From Paenibacillus plantarum (GTDB taxonomy: Bacteria; Bacillota; Bacilli; Paenibacillales; NBRC-103111): a stretch of DNA of 64,000 bases. The stretch covers positions 186,001-250,000 of the forward strand of contig NZ_WHNY01000004.1 of NCBI RefSeq assembly GCF_013141695.1. Reading direction: 5' to 3'. The translations under genes were made by a program, and so were the position numbers. Below the pieces are notes generated by a model. The model saw only the letters and a program-made list of their open reading frames with translations, did not search any database and was not told the DNA's origin. Shown in pieces: positions 62,404 to 64,000 of this stretch; position 1 is the stretch's first letter; each line of letters starts with the position of its first letter.

Positions 62404-62452
62404 TAACGAGAAAAAACGTCCGTGAAATAAAATACGGGCTGTTTTTTCTCGT
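62404..62452 (+). terminator. Terminator of YjcZ copy 2
   Basis: AACGAGAAAAAAC...CCGT / ACGG...GTTTTTTCTCGTT stem, a diverged version of the copy 1 terminator with a mismatch in the stem. Confidence 0.65.
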
Positions 62453-62513
62453 TGTTTTTATCATAAAAATCACCAAGCTTAATCTCAAGTTGACTTTTTA
62501 TGATAAACGAAAG

Positions 62514-63383
62514 CTAGATGCCGTATTTACGACCAAAAAAACCTTTAATCAAATCAGCGATTGCATAGTGTGCTTCCTCTAGAACAAAGTGTCCTCCACA
62601 TAACATGTGTATTTCGGCATCCTGAACATACCTTTTGAACGAATAAGCTCCATTAAGTGTGAAAATGAAATCGTTTTTCCCCCAGGCCACCAATGTAGGC
62701 GGCTGAAAAGTTTGTAAATAATGCTGCCAGCGCGGATATTGTGTTACATTCATCCGGTAGTCATATCCCAAGGCCAACTGAATTTCCGAATTCCCCGGAC
62801 GGTCTAGAAAATATTGGTCCATGGAGTAACCATCCGGACTAATTAGATAAGGGTGACAAATGCCGGTAAGGTACTGTTTTTGAGTGAAGGTTGGGGTAAC
62901 CAAACTTGCAAAGGCAGCTTTATTCTCCAGACTTGGATCCGCCCAGAGTGCTTTGAACAGGTCAAATGGTTGACCTAATCCTTCTACGTTAACGACTGCA
63001 TTCTGAATCACAAATCCAAGAATACGTTGTGGATGGCGTACAGCCAAGCGAAACCCTATTGGACCGCCATAATCATGGCAGTACAAGATGTACCTAGGGA
63101 TGCGGAGATTATAGAGAAGCCTTTCGATTACAAGGGATATATTCTCGAAGGTGTAAGAAAAAGAATCCACAGCGGGCATGCTGCTGTTCCCGTAACCAGG
63201 ATAGTCTGGCGCAATGACATAATACTTATCAGCCAACAAAGGAATTAAATCTCTGAACATGTAGGAAGAGCTGGGGAATCCATGAAGGAGAATAAGGGCA
63301 GGGTTCTTGGGATTGCCGGCTTCACGATAAAAGATGGAGAGTCCATCCACTACCATTTTCTTATAAAGAACGGGTACAAGCAC
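62514..63383 (-). CDS. Alpha/beta hydrolase, haloalkane dehalogenase / epoxide hydrolase-like
   Basis: 289 residues from GTG 63383 (AGAGG upstream). Alpha/beta-hydrolase core with oxyanion loop LLHGFPSSS, nucleophile elbow YCHDYGGPIG, so Asp104 takes the place usually held by Ser, acid Asp238 (WGKNDFIF) and His265 (CGGHFVLEE). Asp nucleophile points to the dehalogenase/epoxide hydrolase branch. Cap domain about 130-215. No signal peptide. Substrate unknown. Confidence 0.87.
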   Translation of the reverse strand: MLVPVLYKKMVVDGLSIFYREAGNPKNPALILLHGFPSSSYMFRDLIPLLADKYYVIAPDYPGYGNSSMPAVDSFSYTFENISLVIERLLYNLRIPRYILYCHDYGGPIGFRLAVRHPQRILGFVIQNAVVNVEGLGQPFDLFKALWADPSLENKAAFASLVTPTFTQKQYLTGICHPYLISPDGYSMDQYFLDRPGNSEIQLALGYDYRMNVTQYPRWQHYLQTFQPPTLVAWGKNDFIFTLNGAYSFKRYVQDAEIHMLCGGHFVLEEAHYAIADLIKGFFGRKYGI

Positions 63384-63520
63384 CTTCAGACCTCTTTTTC
63401 ATTTTGGGTTACTTGTTTTTAAAGATATGAAGCGATCAGCCGGAAAAGTCCATTTGCCTGCCGTCACAACACCGCCAATAGTATCCCGAAACCGCACAAC
63501 CCACCTCGCCTGTCTAAATT

Positions 63521-64000
63521 TTAGACCGGCAGAACAGGACGCAACAGCCTTGATAGGTTTTCGGCCATTAACACATGACCGTAATCGGATGGATGAATCA
63601 TATCGTATGTCAATCCAGAGTAACTGCTCAAGATATCGCTGCCTTCAAATAAATGAACATTCGTATAACCTGACGATAGCTCCCGTAAAATATGATTAAA
63701 TTCGTGCTGATTCTTCCCCGAATCACTTGGAATTAGCTCCGCGCTTGCTGCATTGGGATAGGAGGTAATCAGCACGACTGGCTTGCCCGGCCCCTTATTG
63801 GCCATCCGTTCGATCAAGTAGTCGGCTCTTGAGTGAAATTGCTCTGGACTGAAGCCGCTGCGCATGTTGACGCCGATCTCTAGGGTGGCTATATCCCAAT
63901 CCTCTCTCTCAGACAGATAATCCGCTACTTCACGCTCGCACAAACATGCGCCGCTCAAGCCAGCGTTCAAAACATCAAGCCCCAACCTCATGGCCGTTTG
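63521..64000 (-). CDS. SGNH/GDSL hydrolase-like protein, N-terminus outside window
   Basis: The frame is open to the right edge with no start needed, so about 160 C-terminal residues are visible. IATLEIGVNMRSGFSPEQF, RMANKGPGKPVVLITSYPNA and the end YDMIHPSDYGHVLMAENLSR, with Asp-x-x-His as block V, are typical of SGNH hydrolases (esterase or deacetylase type). The nucleophile Ser block lies beyond the window. Confidence 0.75.
   Translation of the reverse strand, partial: QTAMRLGLDVLNAGLSGACLCEREVADYLSEREDWDIATLEIGVNMRSGFSPEQFHSRADYLIERMANKGPGKPVVLITSYPNAASAELIPSDSGKNQHEFNHILRELSSGYTNVHLFEGSDILSSYSGLTYDMIHPSDYGHVLMAENLSRLLRPVLPV

Larger units (their letters stand above)
62188..62452 (+). repeat. 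Direct repeat, copy 2, carrying a YjcZ-type gene
   Basis: Partner of 59105-59365. The two direct copies bracket the Sm-like and YcaO genes and would allow deletion of about 3.08 kb by homologous recombination. Confidence 0.8.

Overview
The window looks like a chromosomal segment of a Paenibacillus-type, endospore-forming, carbohydrate-degrading Gram-positive bacterium. The evidence is three C-terminal S-layer-homology repeats, two YesM/YesN two-component systems paired with LplB/YtcP-type sugar ABC transporters, two copies of a YjcZ-type sporulation peptide, GH38/GH125 mannosidases, consistent AGGAGG ribosome-binding sites, catabolite-repression-like cre boxes and intermediate base composition. 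No rRNA, tRNA, intact transposase, phage module or CRISPR array was seen.

Layout. 1-10.4 kb (minus strand): large secreted proteins. These are a beta-helix/clan GH-A hydrolase running off the left edge, a second beta-helix protein with a C-terminal binding domain, a LamG-like protein and an FG-GAP/Ig-like/SLH surface protein, plus the frameshifted tail of a lost gene. 10.6-13.5 kb (plus): a 7TM histidine kinase and a BTAD-type response regulator. 13.6-15.4 kb (minus): a divergent GAPDH followed upstream by two decayed genes (an FMN reductase with an internal deletion and a DUF896 gene with an internal stop). 15.5-29.8 kb (minus): a complete alpha-mannoside uptake and degradation locus: YesM kinase, YesN regulator, binding lipoprotein, two permeases, GH125, a large GH-A enzyme and GH38.

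30-41.4 kb: an island of small, mostly unrecognised genes and gene wrecks (pentapeptide-repeat, NTF2-like, UPF0158, EF-Tu-like, GyrI/VOC fusion with an AraC-GyrI regulator, DUF420 and others). The gaps repeatedly carry one intergenic hairpin element with conserved flanks and a changing stem. 41.4-58.6 kb (minus): a second sugar regulon of about 17 kb: YesM/YesN, two permeases, binding lipoprotein, a beta-helix/cohesin/dockerin protein, a LamG/GH-A enzyme, a nitrilase-like amidase, a sugar-phosphate-isomerase-like TIM barrel and a D-2-hydroxyacid dehydrogenase. Its substrate is unknown.

58.6-64 kb: a stray fragment of a LamG gene, two near-identical YjcZ-type peptide units in direct repeat about 3.08 kb apart, between them an Sm-like Gly/Phe-rich protein and a fused E1-like/YcaO cyclodehydratase (azole-forming RiPP enzyme), then an alpha/beta hydrolase and the C-terminal part of an SGNH hydrolase running off the right edge.

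How it works together: both transport loci appear to follow the Firmicute pattern in which a YesM/YesN pair senses an extracellular oligosaccharide and activates an LplABC-like importer without its own ATPase, with secreted enzymes making oligosaccharides and cytoplasmic enzymes finishing them. The most unusual items are the YcaO gene bracketed by duplicated small peptides, the hairpin-element family in the 30-41 kb island, and the modular reuse of a beta-helix cassette in two otherwise different secreted proteins.
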